NCBI GenBank assembly: GCA_905250125.1
Contig: CAJNOL010001400.1
Span: 1-64,000, forward strand
Direction: 5' to 3'
DNA length: 64,000 nucleotides
Origin: Rotaria sordida
Taxonomy: Eukaryota > Rotifera > Eurotatoria > Philodinida > Philodinidae
A model generated the notes under the pieces. That model saw only the letters and a program-made list of their open reading frames with translations, did not search any database and had not been told where the DNA came from. Made by a program: the position numbers and the translations under genes. Below, one piece after another: positions 20,553 through 32,897 of this stretch (positions are counted from its first letter, which is position 1; every line of letters starts with the position of its first letter).

Positions 20553-23500
20553 ATGTTTACTCCGGTTTTGGTCTTATTGACTATTGTCATCAGCGTTGCA
20601 GATGCATATAGATTGCCAGTAGTAGTAGTAGTAGTAAGTACTATCTGTATATGAATTTGGATTTGAAATGTCATGAATGAATTTAGACTTCAAAGGAGGA
20701 CTTGTCGGTAAAGAAACAAAAATTAGAAGAGACAAGTAAGTTGCCACTCAAATGAATTTTTCTAGTTTGGTTTTTCTCGTCAATTTCATTTTCCTGATTC
20801 GTATCCTTATGCCCGCTTATTTCAACAGTATTTACAATTTAGCTTTCCACAACCTTTTATCAAAATAGTAGTTAGATAAGTGCTCTACCAGTAAATAATT
20901 CTCCAAATCTTTACTCAGTTCTGCATTGCTCTACACGTAGCTTTCAGGTATTATCTGAATTGTTATTAACAACAATTCAGAGCAAAATAGACTATTGATT
21001 AATGTTCGTATATTCACCTTTATGGTTAATGTTCCACTGTTCGGTCCCTCCAAAACTTCTGTCTTTTTTTTTTGTTCAATCACATTTTTGAACTCTGTCA
21101 TGTTTGATTTGTACATGCAAATGCTGATTTATTTTTCATCTCCATTCCAGATGGTACCTTTGAAGGCGACATACTTCTGCCGCCAGCTCGAAACGTACGT
21201 GTATAATAACTATTCTATATTGAAAATAATTATTTTGTATTTTCTTTTTGATTTAATCAAGCGTGGAGTAGTAAAGATTGGTACTAGTGTACGTTGGCCA
21301 AATGGTATTGTGCCCTACGAATTTGCAACGGGTTACAGTATGTATTTTCTACAATTATACTTATCTTATTTTGATTTTTGAGTACAACATAATCAGAAAA
21401 ACCAACAGAATACACTCAATCATAATTAATTAATGTAGATAATGTATTTGTTCTCTATTATAGCGGCTGAGCAACAAGCAGCTATTGTTAGCCGAATGCG
21501 AAAATTGGAAAGTTTAATAGCTATCAACAATGTACGATGTATACAGTTTCGACCGAGAGTATCATCGGATGTGTATTATATTACTATACGCAATGGAGAA
21601 GGCTGTTCTTCATATGTAAGCTAAATGCAATATTCCAGTTTTTTTTTTATAAGTATTGCTCGGTTTTGTTTTAGGTTGGACAAAATACGGAATTCACCAT
21701 GGAACGAACTGTTACACTAAATTATCCAGGTTGCTTTGATGATGGAAGAACTATGCACGAATTTATACATACATTAGGTAAGCGTCATTGATGTTTAACT
21801 CATATGCATTCAACTATTTGAAACATCTTGGAAAAATTTATGCTGAATCTTTTTTTTCTTTTTGTACTGAAAGAGAAAATCATAGCATATAGAAATGACA
21901 ACCTTGATTTGAATAACAAAAGTTTCAGATCAAGATTTTCTTTGATCATTCGAAAATGTTTTCTGTTAGAATGCGAAACACAAATAAATTAAATTACAAA
22001 AAATTGATACAATTTTTTTTTAAATGTTAATTTTTTAAGCATCGAAATAAATAGAAAACAGTATACCATCGTAACAGATATTAGCCTGTAATATAAATCA
22101 GTTGAGATAGTTTTTAACTTCTTATATGCATGCAGAACATTCCTAATGAAATATTACCTAATGATTAAAATGCATCTTTTTTCATCTATTTAAAACAGGA
22201 TTCTATCATGAACAATCACGACCTGATCGTGATGCTTATGTAGAAATTATTTGGAAGAATATACAAACAAGTAATATTAATTTTTTTCTTGTGAAAATGA
22301 CATTTCAAAAAAATTTACTAATGATATACTTTCTTTCTTATTGTTCAGACACGCAATCGAATTTTCAAAAATACGATAATACGGCGGTCAATACGCTCAA
22401 TACTCCATACGATTATGCATCAATAATGCACTATGAAGAAACTGCATTTTCCATCAATTCTTCACCAACAATTAAACTACTTCAAGCCAACGTCAAAACT
22501 GGACAACGTTATAAGTTAAGTCCAATTGATATTCAAGAAATTCGTCAATTCTATAATTGTCCAGCAACTGGATCCCTATTAACAACAGCAATGCCCACTA
22601 CAACAAGTAAAGGATATTTTTTTTTCAACTCGAGTGGCAGTTTGAAAAAAAATATTCAATAATTGAATACATCTTATCAAATTTGATAAATTGCATCCGA
22701 TCCTTGCACGTAGAAAGTGAATACTACACCAACAGAGAAGAGCAAAAAAAAGAAATGAGAAACAATTTTAGACTATAAAATTGAATGATTAATGAACCAC
22801 ATTGGAAACACACTTTCTAAACTATTTCTTTTCCTAATCTAATAGATGATGGGGTAAATGCCGTAAGAAAATTTCTATCTCCTGTATAGTGAGTTACATA
22901 CAATTTCAGACTCGTTAGTCAAATAATACTATTTCTGAATGACAGTGTAGCCGTAGAACTTTGAAAAAAACTACAGAAATTTTTCAGATTTCAATATGAG
23001 TTCCAAGAGCTTATAGATAATCGATATAAGTACTAAGGTATATGAAGAGCGACTTCATGAATTTTCTTGCTACGTTTATCAAACGTATGACGCAGAAAAA
23101 TCACTTACGAGGGAACATTCCCAGGTGTTAGAGCGCTTTTGAGTCGGGACTTAGTGCATCNNNNNNNNNNNNNNNNNNNNNNNNNNNNNNNNNNNNNNNN
23201 NNNNNNNNNNNNNNNNNNNNNNNNNNNNNNNNNNNNNNNNNNNNNNNNNNNNNNNNNNNNGCTCTAACACCTGGGAATGTTTCCTCGTTAGTGAAAATTG
23301 AATTGCTCTAAGCCAATGGAGAATTCATTTGACACATTGAATAGCTTCGAACACTCAAATACATATTCACTCAGTTTTTATCATGTTAGATTCGATTCTT
23401 GCAATGAATTAAACTCTACAAATAAAGTGGTCGCACTAGCAAAAACGAAAATAGAACGATTTTCAGGTTATATCCCGAACAAGAAGCAAAACCTTTTATC

Positions 23501-24131
23501 TTTATTTTAACCATATTGTTAAGCATATATAATATACAGTTTTGTCTAGTTCCTAATCTTGATTATCAAAATTGCCATGTAACTGAAACAGATTAACAAA
23601 ATAGTTTTATCTAATTGATGTCAGTTTCTTGTACCGATGGTTGTCAAGAATGATGATTACCAATCTATCAATAGTATGAGTTCTGACAATCTTTCTTCTT
23701 TTTGTTCTATAGTTGCTCCATCTTTAAATCCATCGTACTATTCAAGCCAATTAACAATCAATCATCCAAAATTCGCTCGCAATGGCGGTTTCGGAGCTAA
23801 TTACTATTATGAAAATCTTCGATTGACAGTTCCAGCAGGTGGCTTATATACTTTTCAGTGCGACAGCTATATTGACTCATTTGCCTCTCTCTATTTCACA
23901 AGTTTTAATCCATCCAATTCGGCTACAAATTTATATTGGTCAATTGATGACGCAAACAGTGATAATTGGGAATTCAAATTTGCAATAAATTTTCCTTCCG
24001 CTTATACAATGGATTTTGTTGTCACCACTTACAGTCCAGGTGTAACAGGACCATTCCAGATCGTTGCAACTGGCCCAAATAAAGCGACTTTTAATCGAAT
24101 CAGTAGCATCGGAAACTCAAATAATGGATGA
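20553..24131 (+). CDS. Secreted astacin-family zinc metalloprotease
   Basis: Nine exons join in phase: 20553-20633, 20687-20735, 21151-21194, 21262-21337, 21464-21615, 21675-21777, 22199-22270, 22349-22606 and 23713-24131 (417 aa). A signal peptide (MFTPVLVLLTIVISVADA) is followed by a short propeptide with the astacin-type FEGDILLP stretch, then the catalytic domain: RWPNGIVPYEF, the zinc site HEFIHTLGFYHEQSRPDR (three His, catalytic Glu), the Met-turn SIMHYEETAF and the closing LSPIDIQEIRQFYNC. A TTT-rich linker leads to a C-terminal beta-rich domain (about 280-417; GANYYYENLRLTVPAGG, YTFQCDSYID, VVTTYSPGVTGPFQIVATGP) of a type I associate with bdelloid secreted proteins, perhaps for adhesion. 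The last intron holds the 23161-23260 gap, so extra exons may be missing. Confidence 0.9.
23112..23286. repeat. Inverted repeat interrupted by an assembly gap
   Basis: GGGAACATTCCCAGGTGTTA on the left and its reverse complement, TAACACCTGGGAATGTTTCC, immediately right of the 100 N form the arms. The gap at 23161-23260 therefore sits in the loop or inner stem of a palindrome. It lies within the last intron of the astacin gene. Confidence 0.8.
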
Positions 24132-24318
24132 TCGAAAAGTTTTCGGACACAATGAAAATTCATATTTTTTTGTGTTCTACTCATGTTATGTTTCTGATTG
24201 TTTTAATACAAAATACATAAACCATGGGCCTATAAAATTACATAATTAAAATATCGAAAATGATTCTTTTTATCTATCCATTTTTCTAAGTCTGTTCGAA
24301 GATGATTTTTTTGCGTCT

Positions 24319-24381
24319 GGAGGATGTGACTATGGGTACGGGTGAAGAGAATAGTAACACGTAAACCCACATCCACACCCG
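24319..24381 (-). repeat. Telomere-type hairpin element 3
   Basis: GGAGGATGTGACTATGGGTA, then the core in reverse (TGAAGAGAATA, 24343-24353), then the C-rich arm AAACCCACATCCACACCC. It lies 187 bp after the astacin stop and about 30 bp before the broken TPR fragment. Confidence 0.75.
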
Positions 24382-24412
24382 CATTTATCTATCAACAGCT
24401 TGGATTTGTGAA

Positions 24413-25034
24413 GAAGGACTAAGGAAAATACAAAGAAGCAATTTCATTTCATGAAAAATCCCTCGAGATAAACCAAAAAGTTCTCCCGAAAGATCATCCA
24501 ACATTGGTTAGTACCTGCTACAATATCGGTGAAGTGTATATCACCATCAGTGATTACTCGAAAGCACTTGAATTGGACGAAAAGGCACTTAAAGTTTTAA
24601 AAAAAAAACTCTGCCTGCAGATCATTCCTCATTGGCTAGTTCCTATCACAATATTGGTACAGTATGTGATAGTATAAGTGACAATGTAAAAGCACTTGAA
24701 TATTACGAAAAGGCATGTCAAATCTGGAAAAAAGCTCTCCCTTCAAATCATCCTTCATTGGTTGGTTCCTACAGCAGCATTGGTATAGTGCATAGAAAAC
24801 TAGCGAATTACTCGAAAGCACAAGAAATCAAAGAAATCATTGTACCTCCAAATCATCATGATTTCGCTCAATCCTACGACAACATTGGTACAATATATAA
24901 TTGCATGAGCGATTATTCAAAATCACTTTCATTTTTAGAAAAGCACTTGCTATCTTTCAAAAGTCACTTCCACCAATACATCCTAACATTCAACTGCTGA
25001 TAAGCAATATAGACGAATTAAAGAAGAAACTATG
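24413..25034 (+). pseudogene. TPR (kinesin-light-chain-like) gene fragment
   Basis: About five 42-residue TPR units are visible, with the signatures YNIGEVYITISDYSKALE, YHNIGTVCDSISDNVKALEY, YSSIGIVHRKLANYSKAQE and YDNIGTIYNCMSDYSKSLSF, each linked by LPxxHPSL-type spacers. The last unit reads ALAIFQKSLPPIHPNIQLL and the frame ends in a lysine-rich tail at 25034. The frame breaks at an A run near 24600, one unit has lost about 20 residues near 24830, and it shifts again near 24943. The 5' part of the gene is missing and the fragment starts about 30 bp after a telomere-type hairpin. Such TPR arrays are common in bdelloid genomes as scaffolds. Confidence 0.8.
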
Positions 25035-27268
25035 AATTTGTCTTTTTCCTTCTTTGTTTGCTTTATAAAGGTATGAATTCAGAACTGTAAAGATAATCAC
25101 ACTCACAATTCCAACTTTATATCGATACATATATATTGGATGTCGTGCAATGTTGAGATACTTTTGTACATTGACTGTTAAAACCACTATCTGGATTTGA
25201 ATTAGACGCTTAACATAATTGAAAAACACTTGATAATATGTTGCTGCTAGATTCTTTAGGTTCGTCTTATATAGCAAAAACTTGTGATAACAACAGTAAT
25301 TTGATACTTAGGTTGTATTTTTGATTTTTATTTGTAAAATAAACAATTGAAAATAATTCTTTAAATACAAAGCAAATTCGATGAATTTTTACACGTCTTC
25401 ATGAATTGATATTGGAGAGTACGAGAAGAGTTGAAGAAGAATGTATGGAAACAATTACTGGATTACATACGACATCTTTCGAAAGCTGTTTCACATTATT
25501 AGCCAAGCGTAGTGAAATATGGAATATGGACTCCAGTTTGGTTCATTTTGACAATCTTACATTGATATTTCCTCAACAATTATTATTAGTCAATCATTAT
25601 TTATCAAAGTGAGACAAAAGCGACATTTTGTTTCGTGGAGCCATGCTAGAATTATGCACATTGACTACATTATAGTGGCCATGTCTCAGTTCTGATTGAC
25701 ACATAAAACTCATAAGTGTGCATGCATGTATATTTACTTCGAAATTAATACCGAATTATTATTGAAATGTAGACAAAGTCTTATTCCCTAATAGATGAAT
25801 ATTTTTCTTTTTTCTTGGTACAATTTAATCTCTTTTTTTTTCGTCATTCCCTTTGAACAACGACGTTTTTCCTTTGCAAAAAGATTGTGATTCCTTACAT
25901 TAGATGATTCAGATGACCTTTCTATCGATTGGTTTTATTTTAAATAAATCTTATTGTTATTTTTCTGCCACCAACAAGACAATAGATAAAGACTTCAATA
26001 TATCATTATTCGTTCTTTCAGTTCAGAGATTCAGGTTTTTTTGATGTGTTAATGATATATTGTGTAACACTTTTTTCCTTGAATTTTTATTTATCTTTTG
26101 AAAACGTCATAACTCACGAAGATATGTTTTCAATCATTTGTTGAAGATTAAAAAAAAAAGAACTTTTATATTAATTTTTTATCGAATCAATTTAATTAAT
26201 CTTTTTTTCGTTTTTTTTGGCTCCATTTATAAAAATAATAAAATTCTTTTTTATTTAAAAATAATATTCTTTAAAATAGCAACCTCGGTAATTTAATAAT
26301 AAATATTCTTTCAATTAAAAATAAACAATAAATCTGTTAAGGACTATAATTAAAATTCGAATAGATTATAGTATGCGTTAAGCGATTTCACTTCTAGCTT
26401 CAAATCAAACAATTAAATATATCTATATATTTAATGAAAAACTTGTAAGGTTAATAGAGTAATTTAATAATTGTTTCAATCTGATCATATCATAATTGAT
26501 AGAAATATCTAATGTTCTTTTTTTTTCATAGAATATTTTGATAAATTGAATCGTTAAAATCAATTAGTAAATAATTTAATAATTATTTTTTTTTTAAGAT
26601 TTTCTTTTATTGATTTTGATCGAATCGAAAATTTTAATTGTAAATATTAATCATTTATGAAAAGAAATTCTTCTTGATCATATTAGTTATTCGATTTAAC
26701 CGTTAAAGTATGTTTAACTGATCATTTATAGATGATTTAATAATATTTGCTAGATAAGATTTTATTTCTATGCCTATTTATTATCTTTTTCAAAAACTAA
26801 CAGTTATTACAAAACTAATTGCAATTCGTTATTTCGGAGTAATCTAACTGATATTTAGATGCTATTGGTTCAATTATTTTTCAATTCTCTACAAATCGAT
26901 CATAGAATTTTCAATGTTCGAATTCTAAAATACAACACAAAGAAAAATTTTTAAAAATATAAACAGCCGATTTTATTCTAAGCCATTCAATATAATCACT
27001 GAGAATAGTACTAAAAAAAACTCAGAGAGTTCAAGATAAAGAAAATCTGGGAAACTAGTCAAGTTTCGAAATAAAAAGTTCATAGGTGTTTTTTTTCCTT
27101 TTCCGTCAATACTTAGCCGTTCCGAAACTGAACAAAATACATTTTCTATTAAACTACAACAAACTCTTTCTGATTCACTACTTAAGAACTTCTTATTCAA
27201 GAAGATTTTTTGCTTGAAAATCAAAATTCTTTTAGAGAGCGTTCATGACGAAACTGAGGATCATCCCA

Positions 27269-27303
27269 GGGTGTGAGTATATGCGAAAATACCGACACAC
27301 TCA
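27269..27303 (+). repeat. Telomere-type hairpin element 4 (minimal)
   Basis: GGGTGTGAGTATATGCG pairs with CGACACACTC across a short AAAATAC loop. The conserved core is not recognisable. Confidence 0.5.
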
Positions 27304-27939
27304 AGTTACATTATATATGCATATAATTCAGTGTCAATCCATTTTTTTGAAAAATTGACAACTGTTATACTGTCAAAAATTCAAAGGTAGTACAATGAAA
27401 TGAAAGCTCTTATTCAATAGTATAGACAACGAAATAGTAAATAAAAAGAAAGATTTGTCAAAAATCTGTTTCTTGATTGAATAATATCCTTTTCTTATTG
27501 AAGTGTCGAACTAAAGAATACGAAAAGACGTTTTCAAAGTAATACACTTTAAAATAATCATCTTAAGTTTATTCATAACTCATCCTATACAAAGATAGAT
27601 TATTTTTCGTTGGGTAGTTGACAATTTATCTAGTTTTTATTTTTCTTGAGATCTATTTGCTATTTTTAATAGTTTCCTCGTGTGTTCAATATAAATTTGT
27701 AGACAATTGAAAGATACATCTTTTGATAGAAAAATTAAATTGATAATCTGTCAAATCGATGAGATATTATTTTTAATACATAATAGTCATTATTCTTGAA
27801 ATATTCGCTTGTATAAAAAGAGGCTTTTTTTTAATAATAGGAACATTTTATTATTATTTTTCGATAAAATTGAATTATTATCTTAGTTTTACTTATCTAT
27901 TTTAAATAAAACTAGCTTTTAAAAACAAAAAAGATAGGA

Positions 27940-28005
27940 TTGAAATAAGCTTTACTTTATAGATTTTAAAGCTTTTCGTGTTGCATCTTGTGATATATTC
28001 TATTT
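27940..28005 (+). repeat. Fragment of the fold-back element family
   Basis: AATAAGCTTTACTTTATAGA followed by GCTTTTCGTGTTGCATCTTG matches about 65 bp of the right-arm inner edge of the 15929-17063 element in the same direction. Confidence 0.65.
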
Positions 28006-28323
28006 TGTAATAAAATATATGTGAAGATTATAATACGAAAAACAAAAATTGGACTAATGTTAACATCATGAAAGAGAAATTCTTATTAGTTTAAGGATAA
28101 AAATAATTTTGCTCTATTAAAGTTAAAACCAGTTGAAGAATTAACAATTATTAAAAAGTAAATATTTTATTTTTCGTCTACATAAAAATGAAAGTCTTGT
28201 CCAATATAGTCAAATTATTATTTGAATTATTTGATACATTTGAAAAAATATAAAATAAAAATTTTGTTTTCTTTCATGGAGAAATCTTTTTTTTTGTAGA
28301 TATTATTTTCAAATAAAAACAAA

Positions 28324-31321
28324 ATGGTTGATTCATTTCGATCAACAGCAACTAATTTGGTTTGTCATCATGAAAATTTGTGGACATATGATGGATCATT
28401 AACAATGATTTATGGAATTTTTCGAATTCCAAGTCGTATGACAATAATACGTTTAGAAGAAACAAATAAATTAGTTATTATATCACCATTTCCACCAACA
28501 AGTACTATTAAAAATTTATTAGCCGAAATTGGTAAGTTTTTATCTTTAATAGAAATTAAACAAGAGTTACGCATCTATCTCTCTATTCGTATGTAAATAC
28601 AATTGATTATAAACAATCAATCATATCGGGAGAATTAAATTATCAATGAACAGGGTACTCTGAAAATATGTCGATATAGATTTATAGAGTTCTTATTGTG
28701 ATGAATTTTATTATATTTATTTGTTACGTTTGTCCTAATTGATGAAAATGCTAATTTTTCGATTCGACAAACATTCAGAAATTTTTTTTCCTATAGAATG
28801 TTAATAAATTGACAGACAAAGTTATTCGGCTTTGATTCTAGAATTGATTATGCGTTGCATTACGAAACTTCAGATCTGTAATTTGCATCGAATTGTGTAT
28901 TCTAGTCGAGCTTGAATGTCATCTAATGTGTACGGCAGAATTGAAGAAGGTTGACTGTAAGTGCAAGAATTCAACAGCGGTAATATGTAGCGACCAGTGG
29001 GTGTCAGTAATCGATAGAGAAGACTTTGAAACGTCTTTATATTTCATTAGAAGAAAATCCATGATGTTTGCAAATTATTCAGAAAAAAATGTTCCGTTTC
29101 AATGTTACTTTGCTATTGACACTTGAGTTACATACAATGATCCCGGATCTGTAGTATAAGGAACGAGTCAAATGATTATCCTCTCACTTTTCAATAGTAA
29201 GGAGAGTCGATGGAATATCTATTTGTTCAAATTATACAGAATTTTATTAACTTTCAACGAAATTTTCTGATGTTTTTTAATTAAAAATTTCGTTGCAGCA
29301 GAATATCTTTTTGTCAATCAGTTTTTTGAATGTTTTGCGAAGATATGCCTTCTATATCGATCAGTGGAACTCAAAGATCGTTAGCTTTTAACATTATCAA
29401 GTTATTCAGTTTACACCTATCCGCGTTTTATTCAGCGGCGAACATAAATTATTACTTCTGTCGATACTGTCTTTGATATTACATGAATCTCGATGGTTAG
29501 CTTTACTTTGTTCAGTCTATCAAGTAAGTGTGGCTGTAGACTGAACAAAGCGAAGGTACCCAGGGAAATTATGTTCATGACAAGACGAAATTACCGGTTA
29601 ATGTGATGACACGAATAAATGTCCATTAGATACCAGTTTATGCATTTAATTGATAATAGCTATCTAATTGGATCATTAAACAATTAAGATAACATCGATA
29701 GAGAAAGGAAATGTTTTGTCGATGTAAATTTGTGTTTAATTCAAAAAACTGGAGAAAACTCTATTCATTAGAAGTTTTGTTAAGTTAAATAAAACCAATC
29801 GTCTATGAATAATTGCATTATTAATATTTTTAAATTTCTCTGGCATCTTTCATGTTATCGAGGTGTGTTTTTTTTTCTGGAAAGATAGTGCTTAAAATTC
29901 TGCATATTGTGATTCACTTTATTTAACGAATAGGATTTTCTCGATTTTTCTGAATCCAATATAGTCGCACAGGAAAATGAACTGCAGTATCTCTAAAGTA
30001 TTTCATTTTTTCTTGTACAGAACATTTTATTTCGTCTATCAATGCTACTATTGTTGTTATGACATCTCAATTTATTGCTTCAATCAGTTCATTCCATAAA
30101 GTATAGGTTAATGGGAATAAATTAGATGAATTTCTATGCCCAACGGTTCTTCAAAATGAGTACAAGAAAATGATGAGCACACTATTTTTGACTTAAGTCT
30201 GATACTGTCTAGTTATTTTCTAACGTATTATAGCCACATGATGTTAACGGCATGAACTTAGTCATACTATTACCTTTTCTGCAGATTTTCTTTTCTCAGG
30301 TTACAGTATCTTTCTTGTCAGTTGAGCTCTTCGAATTCAGATCTGAAAACTTTGAATTAATTAGATCTGAGTTCAGAAATTGTTGAACTGGATGGGCTCT
30401 ACTTGTTAACCTATTTTCTGTTGATTGTCCACATTCGGCCGTTCTGAATGTTTTGTAAACCCGATTCAAACCAAAGAAATTTTCGTCTGTAATAATCTAT
30501 TTTTCGGTATAATGGTTTAGTAGCCAATTCTCAAAGTTAAGCATCTTCTCTTCTCTACTGATCAATTCACTTTGAATGCTTAATTTTCTTCTATAAGAAA
30601 TAGCCAAGATATTATATTTGTTTAAGGTGAAGTTAAATACATAGTTGTTCCAAATAAACATCATACATTTTGGGCATTAGCATTTTTAAAAGAATATCCA
30701 AATTCATATTTAATTGCAACAGAAGGTATTAAATATGATGATAGATTCAATAAATATATTGATGCCTATTTTACAAATAATGGTTTATCAAATAATACAA
30801 ATTGTTTAATGGATAAATCGATTGAATGGCCATATAATGAAATAAGTTATTATTGTTTTTACAGTGTTGAAATGTTATATGAAGTTATTTTTTATCATAA
30901 ACCTTCATCAACATTAATATTAACTGATTTAGCATTTAATTATAGTGAATTAGGTGAACAAGTTATTCGAGCCGAAGGTTATTTATTACGATTTTATCTT
31001 TGGTTAACTGATGGTTATCATCAAGCTTGTGTTACAAAACCATATAAATATTTTTTTAGAAAAAAAATTGATTTAGTTAAGAATGATTTTGATCAGTTAA
31101 TGAGTCGTTATGAAAATTTTAATCGCCTTATTATGGCACATGGAACAGTGATTCCATATGATGGTTATCACTTATTTAAATTAGGTACATATCAGTTTTT
31201 TATGGATTTATATAATAAAGAAAAACAAACAAAACATAAATCATCTATCATTAAGAAATTTGGATTTGTTATTATAGTTGGTGTATCAATATTCATTATA
31301 TCAAAAGTTGTTCGTTCTTAA
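28324..31321 (+). CDS. DUF4336-family protein with C-terminal membrane anchor
   Basis: Two exons, 28324-28531 and 30627-31321, give 300 aa in clean phase. The N-terminal part (ENLWTYDGSLTMIYGIFRIP, RMTIIRLEETNKLVIISPFP, GEVKYIVVPNKHHTFW) follows the DUF4336 pattern, a metallo-beta-lactamase-like fold without all the usual metal ligands. The middle carries WPYNEISYYCFYSVEM and a STLILTDLAFNYSE segment, also family-typical. The last 25 residues are basic and then hydrophobic (FVIIVGVSIFIISKVV), a tail anchor. From memory, relatives are mostly bacterial, fungal and plant, so horizontal transfer is possible. The intron is 2,095 bp, extreme for this window. Confidence 0.75.
28532..30626 (+). other. 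2.1 kb intron of the DUF4336 gene
   Basis: It runs from GTAAGTTTTT to TTTGTTTAAG. It contains a perfect 14 bp hairpin (CTTTGTTCAGTCTA at 29506-29519 and its complement at 29537-29550) and a short unrecognised frame at 28893-29126. An inserted element is likely, but its ends were not identified. Confidence 0.55.
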
Positions 31322-31900
31322 ACATTTATTTATTTTTTTGTATCTATGCAATCTTCCTTTTGTAGATTAAAAAAACAAGGTAGTACTCATCCTAAGGATT
31401 CATTGACCCGTTTTTCGAAAGAAAATATAAGACTTTTCAATGTGTTTATATATTTTTTATAACAAAGAATTGAAAAATTTATTCTAGCTTTGAATGAATT
31501 ATATCTCGAAATAAACTTATTAAAATTATTTCATGAATACAATTCAATAACAAGACTGTTTCATTTTGTCTTTAGAAAATAGAAAAAAACCAACACAAAG
31601 TAGAGTTTTAAATCAGTAATTTTTAACTTGATCTCATCAGTTGAATGCATATATACACACCGATGATAGTTTTCATCGATTTCAATATGGCTGAGTTCAT
31701 TACGAAATCGACTGGTTACCAAGTCGATTCCATTTGTTGTCTGATTGATGGTTTTGGATATGAATAGAGAGGAGAATAAGACTCACATTGATCCTTCAAA
31801 AAATGTGTTTTACAACTAATTTCAATAGCTAAATCTGAAAAATAATAATATGAAATTGTACATTTTCTTTCTAAGTTGTCTGATGATTTCGCTGTTGTTT

Positions 31901-31950
31901 GGGTGTGAATGAGGATATTTTTTCAACTAGACCCACATCCACACTCATAC
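31901..31950 (+). repeat. Telomere-type hairpin element 5
   Basis: GGGTGTGAATGAGG, a T-rich core ATATTTTTTCAAC, then ACCCACATCCACACTCATAC. It lies 580 bp after the DUF4336 gene. Confidence 0.7.
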
Positions 31951-32440
31951 CGTCACTGTCAACTTAATAATTAATTTTTTCTAGAGCCTACAAATAAGGT
32001 TTATTTATTGAAATCTCAATGTATTCGATTTCTCTATTTATTTCAGTAAAATCATATTCATGACACAACAAATATAATTATTGGAAGTTTGGATAGATCA
32101 TCTAAGAAATACTTCATTTGTTAAACACCTCTGTAATAGTATTATGAAATCTAATTAAATCAAGACTGAACCAAGTTTCTATCAATTTTACAGATTTGAG
32201 AAAGGTCTTGTTTGAAAAATCGAAAATATTCGATCTTATGGTCTTGTCTATCAGGTGTTTTCAAAACTCATGGTAATCGTAGATGATAGAGAAAAATCAA
32301 AATACTATTTGCTAACACTGATTTCTATTGTTGATAATATTGTGAAGAAGTTTTTTCACTTAGTCTTTGAATAAGCAGCATGGCTTTAAACATTACTATT
32401 TTTTTCCATCGCGTTATAATAATCAATAGAAATGATAGAT

Positions 32441-32480
32441 GGGTGTGGGTATTCTATCTTCGACAACACCCACACCCACA
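32441..32480 (+). repeat. Telomere-type hairpin element 6
   Basis: GGGTGTGGGT, the core ATTCTATCTTCGACAA, then CACCCACACCCAC. Very well-paired arms with little decay, so probably young. Confidence 0.8.
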
Positions 32481-32844
32481 GAAGCTAATCGACATCCGGC
32501 AGATACCTTTTACAGAGTTTTCGAACTTTTACTTTATATGAAAAAGAATACTGTTTAGTTTCTTTCATAGTCAGCAACAACAAAAAATGCAAGTGACACA
32601 GGATTCCTTTGCACGTATTCAATTACTTCGTCATATCGTTTCTCATCATCTGTAGATGCATCTTCCGTAAAATAGTGTCACTTTCTATTTCTATGATCTG
32701 TTCTCATCCTCGATCATAATCGAGCTATTATCGAAATTTTTAAAGAAGACAGCTGAAAGAAAAAGCTTATAACTTTTGAAGAAAAAATCCTAGCCACCTG
32801 AGATTTTCACCATGCAATAGAGGACAGCGTCGGAGACAAGTCTA

Positions 32845-32897
32845 TGTGTGGGGTGTGTGGGTGGATCTTCTCTTCACCCATACCCATTCACACCCTC
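32845..32897 (+). repeat. Telomere-type hairpin element 7
   Basis: TGTGTGGGGTGTGTGGGTGG, then the exact core TCTTCTCTTCA (32866-32876), then CCCATACCCATTCACACCCT. Confidence 0.8.

Larger units (their letters stand above)
25035..28323. other. 3.3 kb AT-rich intergenic region
   Basis: Mostly very AT-rich, especially 26100-26950. It holds a short frame at 25406-25612 of uncertain status (RRVEEECMETITGLHTTSF), a small telomere-type hairpin at 27269-27303 and a fold-back fragment at 27940-28005. No gene is supported. Confidence 0.45.

Noticed and set aside
25406-25612. 68-codon frame (RRVEEECMETITGLHTTSF)
   Set aside because: Composition is mildly coding-like, but there is no ATG, splice context or known family.
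28893-29126. 77-codon cysteine-bearing frame in the DUF4336 intron
   Set aside because: No recognisable domain, no splice signals that would join it to the gene, and out of keeping with the family.
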